Below are positions 44,143 to 51,857 of a stretch of DNA of 64,000 bases, piece by piece. Source of the stretch: Kribbella amoyensis (GTDB taxonomy: Bacteria; Actinomycetota; Actinomycetes; Propionibacteriales; Kribbellaceae); assembly GCF_007828865.1 (NCBI RefSeq), contig NZ_VIVK01000001.1:5022001-5086000 (forward strand). Reading direction: 5' to 3'. Made by a program: the position numbers and the translations under genes. The notes under the pieces are model-generated. The model was not told the DNA's origin. It saw nothing but the letters and a program-made list of their open reading frames with translations, and ran no database searches. The number at the start of each line of letters is the position of its first letter. Position 1 is the first letter of the stretch.

Positions 44143-44474
44143 CGAAGCTGCAGGTGGTCGACGAGAGCACCTTCGACCAGGCGGTACTGCGGGCGGACGG
44201 ACCGGTGCTGGTGGACTTCTGGGCCGAGTGGTGCCCGCCGTGTCACCAGATCGTCCGGGTGCTGGAGGAGATCGGCGACGAGCTGGCCGGCCGCCTCACC
44301 GTGGTGAAACTGAACTCCGACGAGAACCCGGCGGTGTCGGCACGGTACCGCGTGATGGCGTTGCCGACGCTGAAGGTGTTCCACCGCGGGGAGGAGATCT
44401 GGTCCGTGGTCGGCGCCCGTCCGAAGGCACGGCTGCTCAAGGACCTGGACGAAGCACTGCTCGCGAACGTCTGA
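44139..44474 (+). CDS. thioredoxin with CPPC active site
   Basis: 111-residue thioredoxin. Active site WCPPC (C32, C35) has Pro in place of the usual Gly of CGPC, a change known to alter redox potential; the cis-Pro loop MALPTLKVF and FWAEW are normal. No signal peptide, so cytosolic. It is coupled to the merR gene by a 4-nt overlap and sits under the MerR-type promoter, suggesting redox- or electrophile-induced expression. Confidence 0.93.
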   Translation: MTKLQVVDESTFDQAVLRADGPVLVDFWAEWCPPCHQIVRVLEEIGDELAGRLTVVKLNSDENPAVSARYRVMALPTLKVFHRGEEIWSVVGARPKARLLKDLDEALLANV

Positions 44475-44477
44475 GCA

Positions 44478-44888
44478 TCAGCCGCGGTCGTCGGCCAGTC
44501 GGGCGACGACCGCGGCCATCACCTGCTGCCAATGGGCGCGCTGCCGCTCGCGATCGTCCGAGCTCATCAGCCGCTCCTGGTGGAACCGCAGCACCGACTT
44601 CGCCCCGGCCGCCACCACTGCGACCTGGACCGTCGACTCGTACGACCAGTCCGCCGGATGCCACGTGAGACGTACCCGGTCCCGCTCACGCCGACTCCGT
44701 ACCTCGCCGCGCGTTCCGTCCGCGGTCTCGTACTCCGCCCCGGTCACGAGCTCGACCCCTTCGCCGAGCCACAGCGCGATCCCGGCCGGACTGGTGACGA
44801 ACTCCCACAGCTCGGGCACCGAGTACGGGAGGGTCTTGGAGACGCCGATGTTCCAGCCGGCGTCCTTGGTCAGGCCGACGGGTGTCAT
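44478..44888 (-). CDS. SRPBCC/AHSA1 domain protein
   Basis: 136 residues with the SRPBCC fold (VSKTLPYSVPELWEFVTSPAG, LTWHPADWSYES, LRFHQERL). Its ATG overlaps the stop of the DUF4440 gene (TGATG) and they form a two-gene unit. It ends 3 nt from the convergent thioredoxin stop. Ligand unknown. Confidence 0.85.
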   Translation of the reverse strand: MTPVGLTKDAGWNIGVSKTLPYSVPELWEFVTSPAGIALWLGEGVELVTGAEYETADGTRGEVRSRRERDRVRLTWHPADWSYESTVQVAVVAAGAKSVLRFHQERLMSSDDRERQRAHWQQVMAAVVARLADDRG

Positions 44889-45253
44889 CAGAGTGCCGTC
44901 TGCTGGTGGAACACGACCCGCCACTCACCGTCGACGCGGTTCCACACCGTGCTCGCGTACGAGGGCAGCTCGAGCTCGTTGCCGTTGACAAGCGCCACGA
45001 CATCCACCCGGTACGTCACGACCGCGCTGTCGGCGTCGATCTCGATCACCCGCTGCTCGGTCAGGTCCGACTTGAGGTACGGATTGTGGTTCGCGGAGAT
45101 CGTCGGGACCGCCTGGGCCTTGTCCATCCGGCCGTACTTGCTCACCGCGTACGCGTCGTCGCGCAGGTACTCCGCGTAGAAGCGACCGTCGCCCTCCCGG
45201 TTCGCCTGCCAGAGGCGCTCCTCCAATGCGAGCAGGGTCTCGGAGACAGTCAT
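44888..45253 (-). CDS. SnoaL/DUF4440-type (NTF2-like) protein, SgcJ/EcaC family
   Basis: 121-residue NTF2-fold protein (ALEERLWQANREGDGRFYAEYLRDD; WNRVDGEWRVVFHQQTAL). Members are small enzymes or binding proteins in diverse pathways. ATG 45253 has GAAGGAG 6 nt upstream. It is divergent from the CGNR regulator gene with a palindrome between, so CGNR control is plausible. Confidence 0.8.
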   Translation of the reverse strand: MTVSETLLALEERLWQANREGDGRFYAEYLRDDAYAVSKYGRMDKAQAVPTISANHNPYLKSDLTEQRVIEIDADSAVVTYRVDVVALVNGNELELPSYASTVWNRVDGEWRVVFHQQTAL

Positions 45254-45278
45254 CGCGCACTCCTTCATCGTGTAACTG

Positions 45279-45308
45279 GTTATACCGGTGTTCGACACCG
45301 AATATAGT
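45279..45308. promoter_or_regulatory. divergent promoter with CGGTGT-TCG-ACACCG palindrome
   Basis: For the CGNR gene (+), -10 TATAGT (45303-45308) lies 6 nt before the ATG and a weak -35 TTATAC (45280-45285) gives a 17-bp spacer. Inside that spacer is the perfect inverted repeat CGGTGT-TCG-ACACCG (45286-45300). On the minus strand TATAAC (45284-45279) could be the -10 of the DUF4440-AHSA1 unit. One bound regulator could control both directions. Confidence 0.55.
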
Positions 45309-45314
45309 GGTTAC

Positions 45315-45938
45315 ATGACGCCAGGGGCAAGACGATTGGTCTCGCGGGACGGAGTCGGGCACACCTTCGACTCGGGGAGCTTCGCGCTCGAGTTGCTGCT
45401 CACCGGCGGTCCGCCGCCGTGGGACCGCTACGAGCTCTGGCATACCCCGGACGACCTGGCCGACTGGCTGGCCGGTTCGCACCTGGCCGCGGAACTGCCG
45501 CTGGCGACTGGTGAGGTGCGCGTCACGGAGGAGGAGCTCGAGGCGGCCCGGAAGTTCCGGGACGCGCTCTTCCGGATCGCGCCGACGCTTGCCTTGCGCA
45601 ACGACAAGGGCAAGCCGATGCCGGGCGTCGGGCCGATGACGGCGGCCGACGTCGAGCTCGTCAACGCCGCGGTCGGTCCGGTGCCGCGGCCGGTGCTGGA
45701 TGCCGACGGCACCAAAGTGTGGGAGCTGCCGATCACCGGGGCGCAGGTGTTGTCCCTGGCAGCTCGCGAGCTGATCGACCTGATCGGGACCGACAGCGGC
45801 AAGCGGGTCCGGATGTGCGAGGGCGACAACTGCTACCTGCTCTTCCACGACACCTCGCGACCCGGCAACCGGCGCTGGTGTTCCATGCAACGCTGCGGCA
45901 ACCGCCACAAGGTCGGCAACTACCGCAGTCGGCACTAG
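45315..45938 (+). CDS. CGNR zinc-finger (ABATE domain) regulator
   Basis: 207 residues. The N-terminal ABATE domain (DGVGHTFDSGSFALELLLTG) is followed by a C-terminal CGNR zinc finger: RMCEGDNCYLLFHDTSRPGNRRWCSMQRCGNRHK. These are stress-linked transcription factors of unknown ligand. The ATG at 45315 is supported by the -10 element 6 nt upstream. Its TAG stop is part of the CTAG that begins the 169-bp repeat element. Confidence 0.88.
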   Translation: MTPGARRLVSRDGVGHTFDSGSFALELLLTGGPPPWDRYELWHTPDDLADWLAGSHLAAELPLATGEVRVTEEELEAARKFRDALFRIAPTLALRNDKGKPMPGVGPMTAADVELVNAAVGPVPRPVLDADGTKVWELPITGAQVLSLAARELIDLIGTDSGKRVRMCEGDNCYLLFHDTSRPGNRRWCSMQRCGNRHKVGNYRSRH

Positions 45939-46103
45939 TGCCCCGGGTTGGAAGTTGCTTGGCGCTTGCGGCGCCCAGGCACGCACCTCGCGGCACCGGC
46001 CGATCATCCACGATGGCACCGCATCGAGGACGCTCGTCCGGCACCGCGATGCACGCACCTGACCACCGCAATCACTCAAGAAACTTCCAACACGGGGCAC
46101 TAG
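45935..46103. mobile_element. 169-bp CTAG-ended imperfect palindrome (MITE-like)
   Basis: The outer 27 bp at each end are inverted copies with 25 matches (CTAGTGCCCCG.GTTGGAAGTT.CTTG). Complementarity continues inward with matching blocks TTGCGG, CAGG, CGCGG and CCGG, so nearly the whole element can form one long hairpin. It has no coding capacity. CTAG at both outer ends may be a target duplication or part of the terminal repeat. The CGNR stop (45936-45938) and the VOC stop (46102-46100) are both the TAG of these ends. A miniature transposable element or a large bidirectional terminator/REP are the alternatives. Confidence 0.65.
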
Positions 46104-46471
46104 GTCGTGTGGAACTTGCAGAGCTCCACCAGGACGCCGTGGGGTCCGGCGACGTAGGCAGAGGTGGTGCCCCAGTCGGTCTCCATCGGCTCCAGCACGA
46201 TCCGGCCGCCGCGGGCACGGATCTGCTCGATGTCGGCCTTGACGTCGTCGGAGGCGAACTGCAGCAACGTCCCACCGTGCGGCGCGATGTCGTCGATCAG
46301 GCCGCCGCGGTGCAGTGAGACGACGATCTCGCCCGCGTCGACCTCCGCGTACCCCTCACCGGCGTTGCCGCGGACGGTCAGGCCGAGCACGCCGGCGAAG
46401 AAATCGGCGATCTCCTGGTTCTCCTCGTTCGTGTCCGTGATCAGGCTCAGGTGGTTGAAGTTCAGTGCCAC
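46100..46471 (-). CDS. VOC family (glyoxalase/bleomycin-resistance fold) protein
   Basis: 123-residue VOC protein (LNFNHLSLITDT, IADFFAGVLGLTV, YVAGPHGVLVELCKF). His in the first strand and the terminal Glu are possible metal ligands. GTG start at 46471 with GGGAG 5 nt upstream. Divergent from the RHH gene with an operator-like palindrome between; convergent with the CGNR gene across the repeat element. Confidence 0.85.
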   Translation of the reverse strand: MALNFNHLSLITDTNEENQEIADFFAGVLGLTVRGNAGEGYAEVDAGEIVVSLHRGGLIDDIAPHGGTLLQFASDDVKADIEQIRARGGRIVLEPMETDWGTTSAYVAGPHGVLVELCKFHTT

Positions 46472-46493
46472 GACGACTCCCGGTGCTCGCTGG

Positions 46494-46528
46494 TTGACCT
46501 GGTAGCTATCTAGAATGCTAGCATCCTA
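46494..46528 (+). promoter_or_regulatory. promoter plus RHH-type operator palindrome
   Basis: -35 TTGACC (46494-46499) and -10 TAGCAT (46519-46524), 19-bp spacer; the ATG at 46532 is 7 nt after the -10 (leaderless). Overlapping the -10 is the palindrome TAGNATGCTAGCATNCTA (46511-46528), centre ATGCTAGCAT, a likely binding site for the RHH protein encoded next. Confidence 0.6.
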
Positions 46529-46531
46529 ACC

Positions 46532-46696
46532 ATGACCGACGAACCTGCCAAGAAGGCGCAGTTCAACGTCTACCTGCCGCCTGACCTGATCCGCCGGGTC
46601 AAGCACAAGGCGATCGACGAGGGCACGAGCTTGTCCGCCCTGGTCGAGGAGGCGCTGGCCCAGTACCTGACCAAGCACGGGGAGGCCCGAGGATGA
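46532..46696 (+). CDS. 54-residue ribbon-helix-helix (CopG/MetJ-like) regulator
   Basis: Small protein: a basic/polar N-terminus, the ribbon AQFNVYLPPDLIRRVK, helix A, then the turn EGTSLSALVEEALAQYL typical of RHH proteins. It has no SD but a -10 element 7 nt before the ATG. Its TGA overlaps the next ATG (ATGA), so it heads the RHH-VOC-GNAT operon. The adjacent palindrome makes autoregulation likely. Not an obvious antitoxin: no toxin follows. Confidence 0.85.
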   Translation: MTDEPAKKAQFNVYLPPDLIRRVKHKAIDEGTSLSALVEEALAQYLTKHGEARG

Positions 46697-47343
46697 ACGA
46701 CGTGGTGATCCGGCCGTTGCGGTTCACGGCCGACGTGAAGGCGATGCGCGCGTTTCTCGAGACGCTCGGCCTGCAGGCGCGGGTCGACGGCGAGGACCGT
46801 GGCTGGGTGGACCTGGTGGCGGGCAGCGGCATGGTCGCGCTGCATTCCTCCCAGACGTCCTCGACGGGCGGGCAGCCGGGGGACACCCGGCTGACCTTCG
46901 AGTCCGACGACATCGACGAGCTGAAGGACCGGCTGATCGAGGCCGGCTACGAGGACGCGACCACCTGGGACGAAGCGTACGGACGGGTGCTGTCGGTCGG
47001 CGGACCAGGCGGCACGGTGTTCTGGGTGGACGAACGGTCCGAGGACCTCTACGGCTACAAGCTGCACGAGAGCGAGCCCGATCTCCGCCTGACGGTCGCG
47101 CCCCAGTTGTCCGGGGCGAACCAGGCCGACTGGCTGCGCTTCCTGGACCTGGTCGGCTGCCGGCAGCCAGTCACCTTCGGCCCGGCCGACGGCGAGTTCG
47201 CGGTCCGCCTCGACCTGCGGACGACCGAGCCGCTGACCGAGATGCTCGATCGGCTCACGGCCGCCGGCTACTCGGCCGAGCTGTCCGGGACCAGGATCGC
47301 CATCATCGATCCCGACGGTCAGCCGATCCGGGTGCACGGATGA
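46693..47343 (+). CDS. VOC family protein, two-domain
   Basis: 216 residues with two VOC halves: 1-115 (VIRPLRFTADVKAMRAFLETLGL, DDIDELKDRLIEAGY) and 130-216 (ADWLRFLDLVG, IIDPDGQPIRVHG). Overlaps the RHH stop by 4 nt and the GNAT start by 4 nt. Substrate unknown; the link to a RHH regulator and to the divergent VOC gene suggests a shared response, perhaps to a toxic metabolite (inference). Confidence 0.85.
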   Translation: MNDVVIRPLRFTADVKAMRAFLETLGLQARVDGEDRGWVDLVAGSGMVALHSSQTSSTGGQPGDTRLTFESDDIDELKDRLIEAGYEDATTWDEAYGRVLSVGGPGGTVFWVDERSEDLYGYKLHESEPDLRLTVAPQLSGANQADWLRFLDLVGCRQPVTFGPADGEFAVRLDLRTTEPLTEMLDRLTAAGYSAELSGTRIAIIDPDGQPIRVHG

Positions 47344-47828
47344 TCACCGTCCGCCCGGCCACGCTCGACGATGTCGAAGGCGTCCGCGCGATCGGCCACC
47401 GGACCTGGCCGGTCGCGTACGCCGAGCTGGCGACCCCCGAGTTCATCGAGGACGGGCTCGCTCGCTACTGGTCCGCCGGTGCGATCGAGTGGGGAATCCG
47501 GAACGGCATCACCCTGGTCGCGGTGGACACCGGAAGTACCGAGCTCGTCGGCATGGCCGGGCTCGGTCAGGAGGACGGCTTCTGGGTGATGTGGAAGCTG
47601 TACGTCCTGCCCGGGTACCAGGCCGGCGGTGTCGGCAAGGCGTTGCTCGACGGCGCGATCGAGGCGTTACCCGCGGGGACGGACCAGTTGCTGCTCAACG
47701 TCCTGGTGGGCAACGAGAAGGCGATCGGGTTCTACCGGCGGCACGGATTCCGTGAGCCCGAGCGGACCCCGGCCCGTGAACTCGGCGACCATCAGTGCTG
47801 GATGGGTCTTGACCTCGACCGCACCTGA
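47340..47828 (+). CDS. GNAT family N-acetyltransferase
   Basis: 162-residue acetyl-CoA-dependent acetyltransferase. Motif A is seen in LYVLPGYQAGGVGKALLDGAI (the Q/RxxGxG/A acetyl-CoA loop is QAGGVG) and motif B in NEKAIGFYRRHGF. ATG overlaps the VOC stop (ATGA). Third gene of the RHH operon; target unknown. Confidence 0.88.
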   Translation: MITVRPATLDDVEGVRAIGHRTWPVAYAELATPEFIEDGLARYWSAGAIEWGIRNGITLVAVDTGSTELVGMAGLGQEDGFWVMWKLYVLPGYQAGGVGKALLDGAIEALPAGTDQLLLNVLVGNEKAIGFYRRHGFREPERTPARELGDHQCWMGLDLDRT

Positions 47829-47834
47829 CGCCCG

Positions 47835-49091
47835 ATGATCGCCGGTGTGCCTGAACGCCTTCGCGACGACGCAGACTTCCGCCGGTACTGGCTGGCCCGT
47901 GCCTTCTCGATCACCGGGTCGATGGTCACCGCGATCGCGTTACCGGTCCTCGTCTACCGGCTGAGCGGGTCGCCGTTCCTCACCGCGTTGGTGAGTGCGC
48001 TGGAGGCCGCGCCGTACCTGCTCGCCGGGCTGTTCGCGGGAGCGTTGTCGGACCGGTGGAACCGGCGGCGCGTGATGATCTCGGCCGACCTGGTCAACGC
48101 GGTCGTGATCGGGTCGATCCCGCTCGCGCACTGGCTCGGCGTTCTCACCGTCGCGCACGTCCTGGTGGTCGGGTGCCTCGTCCAGTCGATCTACACGTTC
48201 TTCGACGGGGCCAACTTCGGCGCCCTGCCGGTACTGGTCGGCCGCGAGCGGGTCGCGCAGGCGAACGCGGCGGTCTGGACGGCGTCGAGCCTGATCGAGT
48301 TGATGGTCCCGCCGCTGGCCGGGTTGGTGCTCGCCGTTCTCAGCCCGGCCACGTTGCTCGCGTTGGACGCGCTCAGCTTCGTCGCGTCGGCGGCCGCGGT
48401 CCGGGGGATCATTCGGTCCATGTCGCAGGTCCGCGAGGGCCGCCCGCCGTTGCGGCCGCGGGTGCTGTTCGCCGACATCGGTGAGGGGATCCGTTTCCTC
48501 GTCCGGCATCCCGGGGTCCGGACGATGACGATCGTGGGCGCCCTGCAGTCGTTCGCGGGCGGCGGGTTCGTCGCGTTGATGGTGGTGTGGTGCGACCGCG
48601 TGCTGCACATCGGCACCTCGGGACTGCGGTTCGGCCTGGTCTTCGGTGCCTGGGGGATCGGGGGAATGGCGGCCGCGGTCGGTCTGCCGCGGTTGCTCCG
48701 GCGGGTGCGGCCGGCCGCGATCACGTTGTTCGCGTTGCCGGTGTCCGCGGTGCTCGGGATCGTCACCGCGCTCGTCCCGACCTGGCCGCTGGCCGCGATC
48801 GCCTTGCTCACCTGGGGTTCGGCGTACATGTTGGTGATCGTCAACTCGATCACGTACCGCCAGCAGGTGACGCCGGAGCACCTGCTCGGCCGGGTGAACA
48901 CAGCCGGCCGGATGCTGTCCTGGGGCGTCGGCTGGACCCTCGGCGCGATCGTCGGCGGCGTGCTCGGCGGTCACCTCGGGGTCCGGGCCGCGATGGTCGT
49001 CCTCGGTGTGGCCGGCTTCGGCGCGGTACTGGTCGCGTGGACCTCGCCGCTGCGCCGACTCGCGGCCGCGCCCGACCCGCTGCAGGCCTGA
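47835..49091 (+). CDS. MFS transporter
   Basis: 418-residue, twelve-helix major facilitator superfamily exporter of the DHA3/enterobactin-exporter type (FRRYWLARAFSITGSMVTAIALPV start; loop 2-3 DRWNRRRVM). It starts 6 nt after the GNAT stop and may belong to the same operon. Efflux of a drug or siderophore is the family role; cargo unknown. Confidence 0.88.
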   Translation: MIAGVPERLRDDADFRRYWLARAFSITGSMVTAIALPVLVYRLSGSPFLTALVSALEAAPYLLAGLFAGALSDRWNRRRVMISADLVNAVVIGSIPLAHWLGVLTVAHVLVVGCLVQSIYTFFDGANFGALPVLVGRERVAQANAAVWTASSLIELMVPPLAGLVLAVLSPATLLALDALSFVASAAAVRGIIRSMSQVREGRPPLRPRVLFADIGEGIRFLVRHPGVRTMTIVGALQSFAGGGFVALMVVWCDRVLHIGTSGLRFGLVFGAWGIGGMAAAVGLPRLLRRVRPAAITLFALPVSAVLGIVTALVPTWPLAAIALLTWGSAYMLVIVNSITYRQQVTPEHLLGRVNTAGRMLSWGVGWTLGAIVGGVLGGHLGVRAAMVVLGVAGFGAVLVAWTSPLRRLAAAPDPLQA

Positions 49092-49106
49092 CCTGGCGGA
49101 ATCGGC

Positions 49107-49112
49107 TAGGTT
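49107..49112 (+). promoter_or_regulatory. -10 element for leaderless DUF4081/GNAT gene
   Basis: TAGGTT lies 6 nt before the GTG at 49119. Confidence 0.5.
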
Positions 49113-49118
49113 CTGCCC

Positions 49119-49943
49119 GTGGGCGTACGGGTACTGGGTCCTCGCGACCTGCCAGCAGCGAGGGCCGTCATCGCCCGCGATCCGGTCGTGAACGTGTTCG
49201 TGGACAGCCTGGTGCAGGCGTCCGGGCTCGATCCACGCCGCGGCGCCGAGGTGTGGGGCTACGTGGCGCAGGGCGAGATCGAGGCGCTCTGCCACGCCGG
49301 CGGCAACATGGTCCCGGTCGGCGCGGGGGAGGCCGCGTTGCGCGCCTTCGCCGGGTACGCCCTGCGCCGTGGCCGGAACTGCTTCCAGATCCTCGGTCCG
49401 GCCCGCGCGGTCGACCAGCTGTGGACCGCGCTCGAGCCGCACTGGGGCCCGGCCCGCGAGATCCGTGACGAGCAGCCGTTCATGGTGATCGAAGGCTCGC
49501 CGGCGATCGCCCCGGATCCGCTGGTCCGCGCGGTCGAGCCGGTCGAGCTGTCGGTCCTCTACCCGGCCTGCGTCGCGATGTACACCGAGGAGGTCGGCGT
49601 CCCCCCGCAGACCGGGCCGGACGGCACGTTCTACCGGTCCCGGGTGGCCGAGCTGATCCGGGCCGGCCGGGCGTTCGCGCGGATCGAGGACGGCAAGGTC
49701 GTGTTCAAGGCCGAGGTCGGTTCGGTGGGGACCGGGGTGTGCCAGATCCAGGGGGTCTGGGTCGATCCCGAGCGCCGGGGCGAAGGGCTGGCGGCACCCG
49801 GGATGGCCGCGGTGGTCGAGCTGGCGCGCCAGATCGCGCCGGTCGTCACGTTGTACGTGAACGCGTTCAACACACCCGCGCGCAGGGCATACGAGCGGGT
49901 CGGCTTCCGGACCGTGGAGACGTTCGCGACGATCCTGTTCTGA
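49119..49943 (+). CDS. DUF4081 domain / GNAT family N-acetyltransferase
   Basis: 274 residues: an N-terminal DUF4081 domain (VRVLGPRDLPAARAVIARDP, then NVFVDSLVQASG) and a C-terminal GNAT domain (GVWVDPERRGEGLAAPGM acetyl-CoA loop; NAFNTPARRAYERVGF). It resembles M. tuberculosis Rv2867c, which adjoins the ispG-rip-dxr genes; here 6.7 kb separates it from ispG. Substrate unknown. Confidence 0.88.
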   Translation: MGVRVLGPRDLPAARAVIARDPVVNVFVDSLVQASGLDPRRGAEVWGYVAQGEIEALCHAGGNMVPVGAGEAALRAFAGYALRRGRNCFQILGPARAVDQLWTALEPHWGPAREIRDEQPFMVIEGSPAIAPDPLVRAVEPVELSVLYPACVAMYTEEVGVPPQTGPDGTFYRSRVAELIRAGRAFARIEDGKVVFKAEVGSVGTGVCQIQGVWVDPERRGEGLAAPGMAAVVELARQIAPVVTLYVNAFNTPARRAYERVGFRTVETFATILF

Positions 49944-50034
49944 GGCTGAGCGCTCACCGTGATGGTGTGCCGACCGCTGGTGAGGTTGGCTGAACCGCAG
50001 CGCCGCCCCGCCCCGCCCCGCGGAAGGATCTCTG

Positions 50035-51348
50035 ATGCGTCGGATCGCTGCTGTCCTGGCCTGCCTGACCTTGCTCTGCGCCGTTCTTCTTCAGCCCGCA
50101 ACCGCCGCCGCCGAACCGGCGTACTACTCCCTGCGCCTTCCGGACGGCCTGTCGGTCGCCACCTTGCTGAACGAGGGCTACGACATCAGCCACGCCCACT
50201 CGTCCCGCCCGGTCCTGGTCGCGACCCCCGACGAGGTCCGCGGCTTACGGGATCGCGGTGTGGTCCTCGGCAAGATCGGCGCCGTCTACCAACCCGTCCT
50301 CCGCGACGCCGCGGCTGACGGTACGACGTACTACGGCGGCTATCACACCGCGGTCGGTCACGAGCAGCACAACGCGGAGGTGGCGGCGGCGCATCCCGAG
50401 CTGGTCCGGCTGTACGACATCGGCGACTCGTGGAAGAAGGCGAAGGGCCAGGGTGGTCACGACATCCAGGCGCTCTGCATCAGCAAGCTCGTGGCCGGCG
50501 GCTGCGCGTTGGACAGCACCGGCAAGAAGCCGAAGTTCGTCCTGCACGCGCAGATCCACGCCCGCGAACTGGTCACCGGGGAACTCGCGTACCGCTGGAT
50601 CGACCTGCTCACCTCGTCGTACGGCAAGGACCCGGAGCTCACCGCGTTGCTCGACACCCGCGAGCTCTGGGTCGTCCCGATGGCGAACCCGGACGGCGTG
50701 GACGTGGTCGCCTCGTCGCCGTCACGGCCGGTGATGCAGCGCAAGAACGTGAACGACACCGCGGGTGCTTGCCCGGCGAGCACCGCCGGCGTGGACCTGA
50801 ACCGGAACTCGGGCTTCCAGTGGGACGCCGACCAGGGCGGTCCGTGCGACGAGACGTACCCGGGCGCCCGGGCGGAGTCGGAGCCGGAGACGCTCGCGAT
50901 CCAGGGGCTGCTGGACAAGATCTTCCGCGACACCAAGGGCGACGTCTCCTCGCCGGCCCTGCCGGGGACCACGGGCGTCTTCCTCACGTTGCACAGTTTC
51001 GGGAACGACATCCTCGCGCCCTACGGGTACACGAACACGCCCGCGCCGGACCAGGCGAAACTGGTTGCTCTGGGCAAGAAGATGGGTGACTTCACCGAGT
51101 ATCCGGTGAGCACAGGCGACGGCGGGGTCGGGTACTTCGCGCCCGGGGCGACCGACGACTGGCTGTACGGCACTCGCGGGGTCCCGTCGTACACGTTCGA
51201 GGTGGGGCCGGACTCGGGGTCCTGCGCCGGCTTCTTCCCGGCGTACGCGTGCCTGGACTCGACCTTCTGGCCGAAGAACAAGGACGCGTTCGTGTACGCG
51301 GCGCAGGCGGCGGCCGCGCCGTACGGGGAACTTCCTACCCGCAGGTAA
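50035..51348 (+). CDS. secreted M14 family zinc carboxypeptidase
   Basis: 437-residue exported metallopeptidase. A Sec signal peptide (MRRIAAVLACLTLLCAVLL, cleavage near AAA-EP) is followed by a ~70-residue propeptide-like region and the M14 domain: zinc ligands in HARELVTGE and LHSFGND, DLNRNSG, and the catalytic Glu in YTFEVG. It removes C-terminal residues from peptides outside the cell. GGAAGGA precedes the ATG. Confidence 0.93.
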   Translation: MRRIAAVLACLTLLCAVLLQPATAAAEPAYYSLRLPDGLSVATLLNEGYDISHAHSSRPVLVATPDEVRGLRDRGVVLGKIGAVYQPVLRDAAADGTTYYGGYHTAVGHEQHNAEVAAAHPELVRLYDIGDSWKKAKGQGGHDIQALCISKLVAGGCALDSTGKKPKFVLHAQIHARELVTGELAYRWIDLLTSSYGKDPELTALLDTRELWVVPMANPDGVDVVASSPSRPVMQRKNVNDTAGACPASTAGVDLNRNSGFQWDADQGGPCDETYPGARAESEPETLAIQGLLDKIFRDTKGDVSSPALPGTTGVFLTLHSFGNDILAPYGYTNTPAPDQAKLVALGKKMGDFTEYPVSTGDGGVGYFAPGATDDWLYGTRGVPSYTFEVGPDSGSCAGFFPAYACLDSTFWPKNKDAFVYAAQAAAAPYGELPTRR

Positions 51349-51360
51349 TAAGGTGCTCGT

Positions 51361-51726
51361 ATGAGCCGGAGCAGGAGTACGACGGGATTGGCCGCGCTGT
51401 TCGCTGTCCTGGGGGTGCTGCACTTCGCGAAGCCGCGGCCGTTCGAGCGGATCGTGCCGCACGCCCTGCCGCGGAAGAAGGAGCTCGTGTACGCGTCGGG
51501 GGCGGTGGAGCTGGCGTGTGCGGCCGGCTTGTTGCACCCTCGGACCCGGCGAGCGGCGGGAGTGGCCAGTGCCGGGTTGCTGGTCGCCGTGTTTCCCGCG
51601 AATGTCCAGATGGCCCTTGATCTGAACAGAAAAGGCTCGCCGGCGGCGAAGGCGGTCGCGTTCGCCCGGCTGCCGTTGCAGGTTCCGTTGATCCGGGCGG
51701 CACTGAAAGCGGCCCGGGAGCAATGA
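51361..51726 (+). CDS. DoxX family membrane protein
   Basis: 121 residues, four hydrophobic helices, with the DoxX-like pattern VLGVLHFAKPRPFERIVP and GAVELACAAGLLHPRTRR. AAGGTG 5 nt before the ATG. Function in redox or membrane physiology is only a family-level idea. Confidence 0.8.
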   Translation: MSRSRSTTGLAALFAVLGVLHFAKPRPFERIVPHALPRKKELVYASGAVELACAAGLLHPRTRRAAGVASAGLLVAVFPANVQMALDLNRKGSPAAKAVAFARLPLQVPLIRAALKAAREQ

Positions 51727-51857
51727 AAGCCGGGCCGCCGCCCCGCTGAGCCGGCCGGGGTGGGGCTGTGGAAAAGTGGTGAGAGTACACGCCCGGGGCG
51801 GATATCCTCTTGGGCGTCCGTTGTTTTCTTCCTACTGGTTCCGCCTTGGAGATTCCC

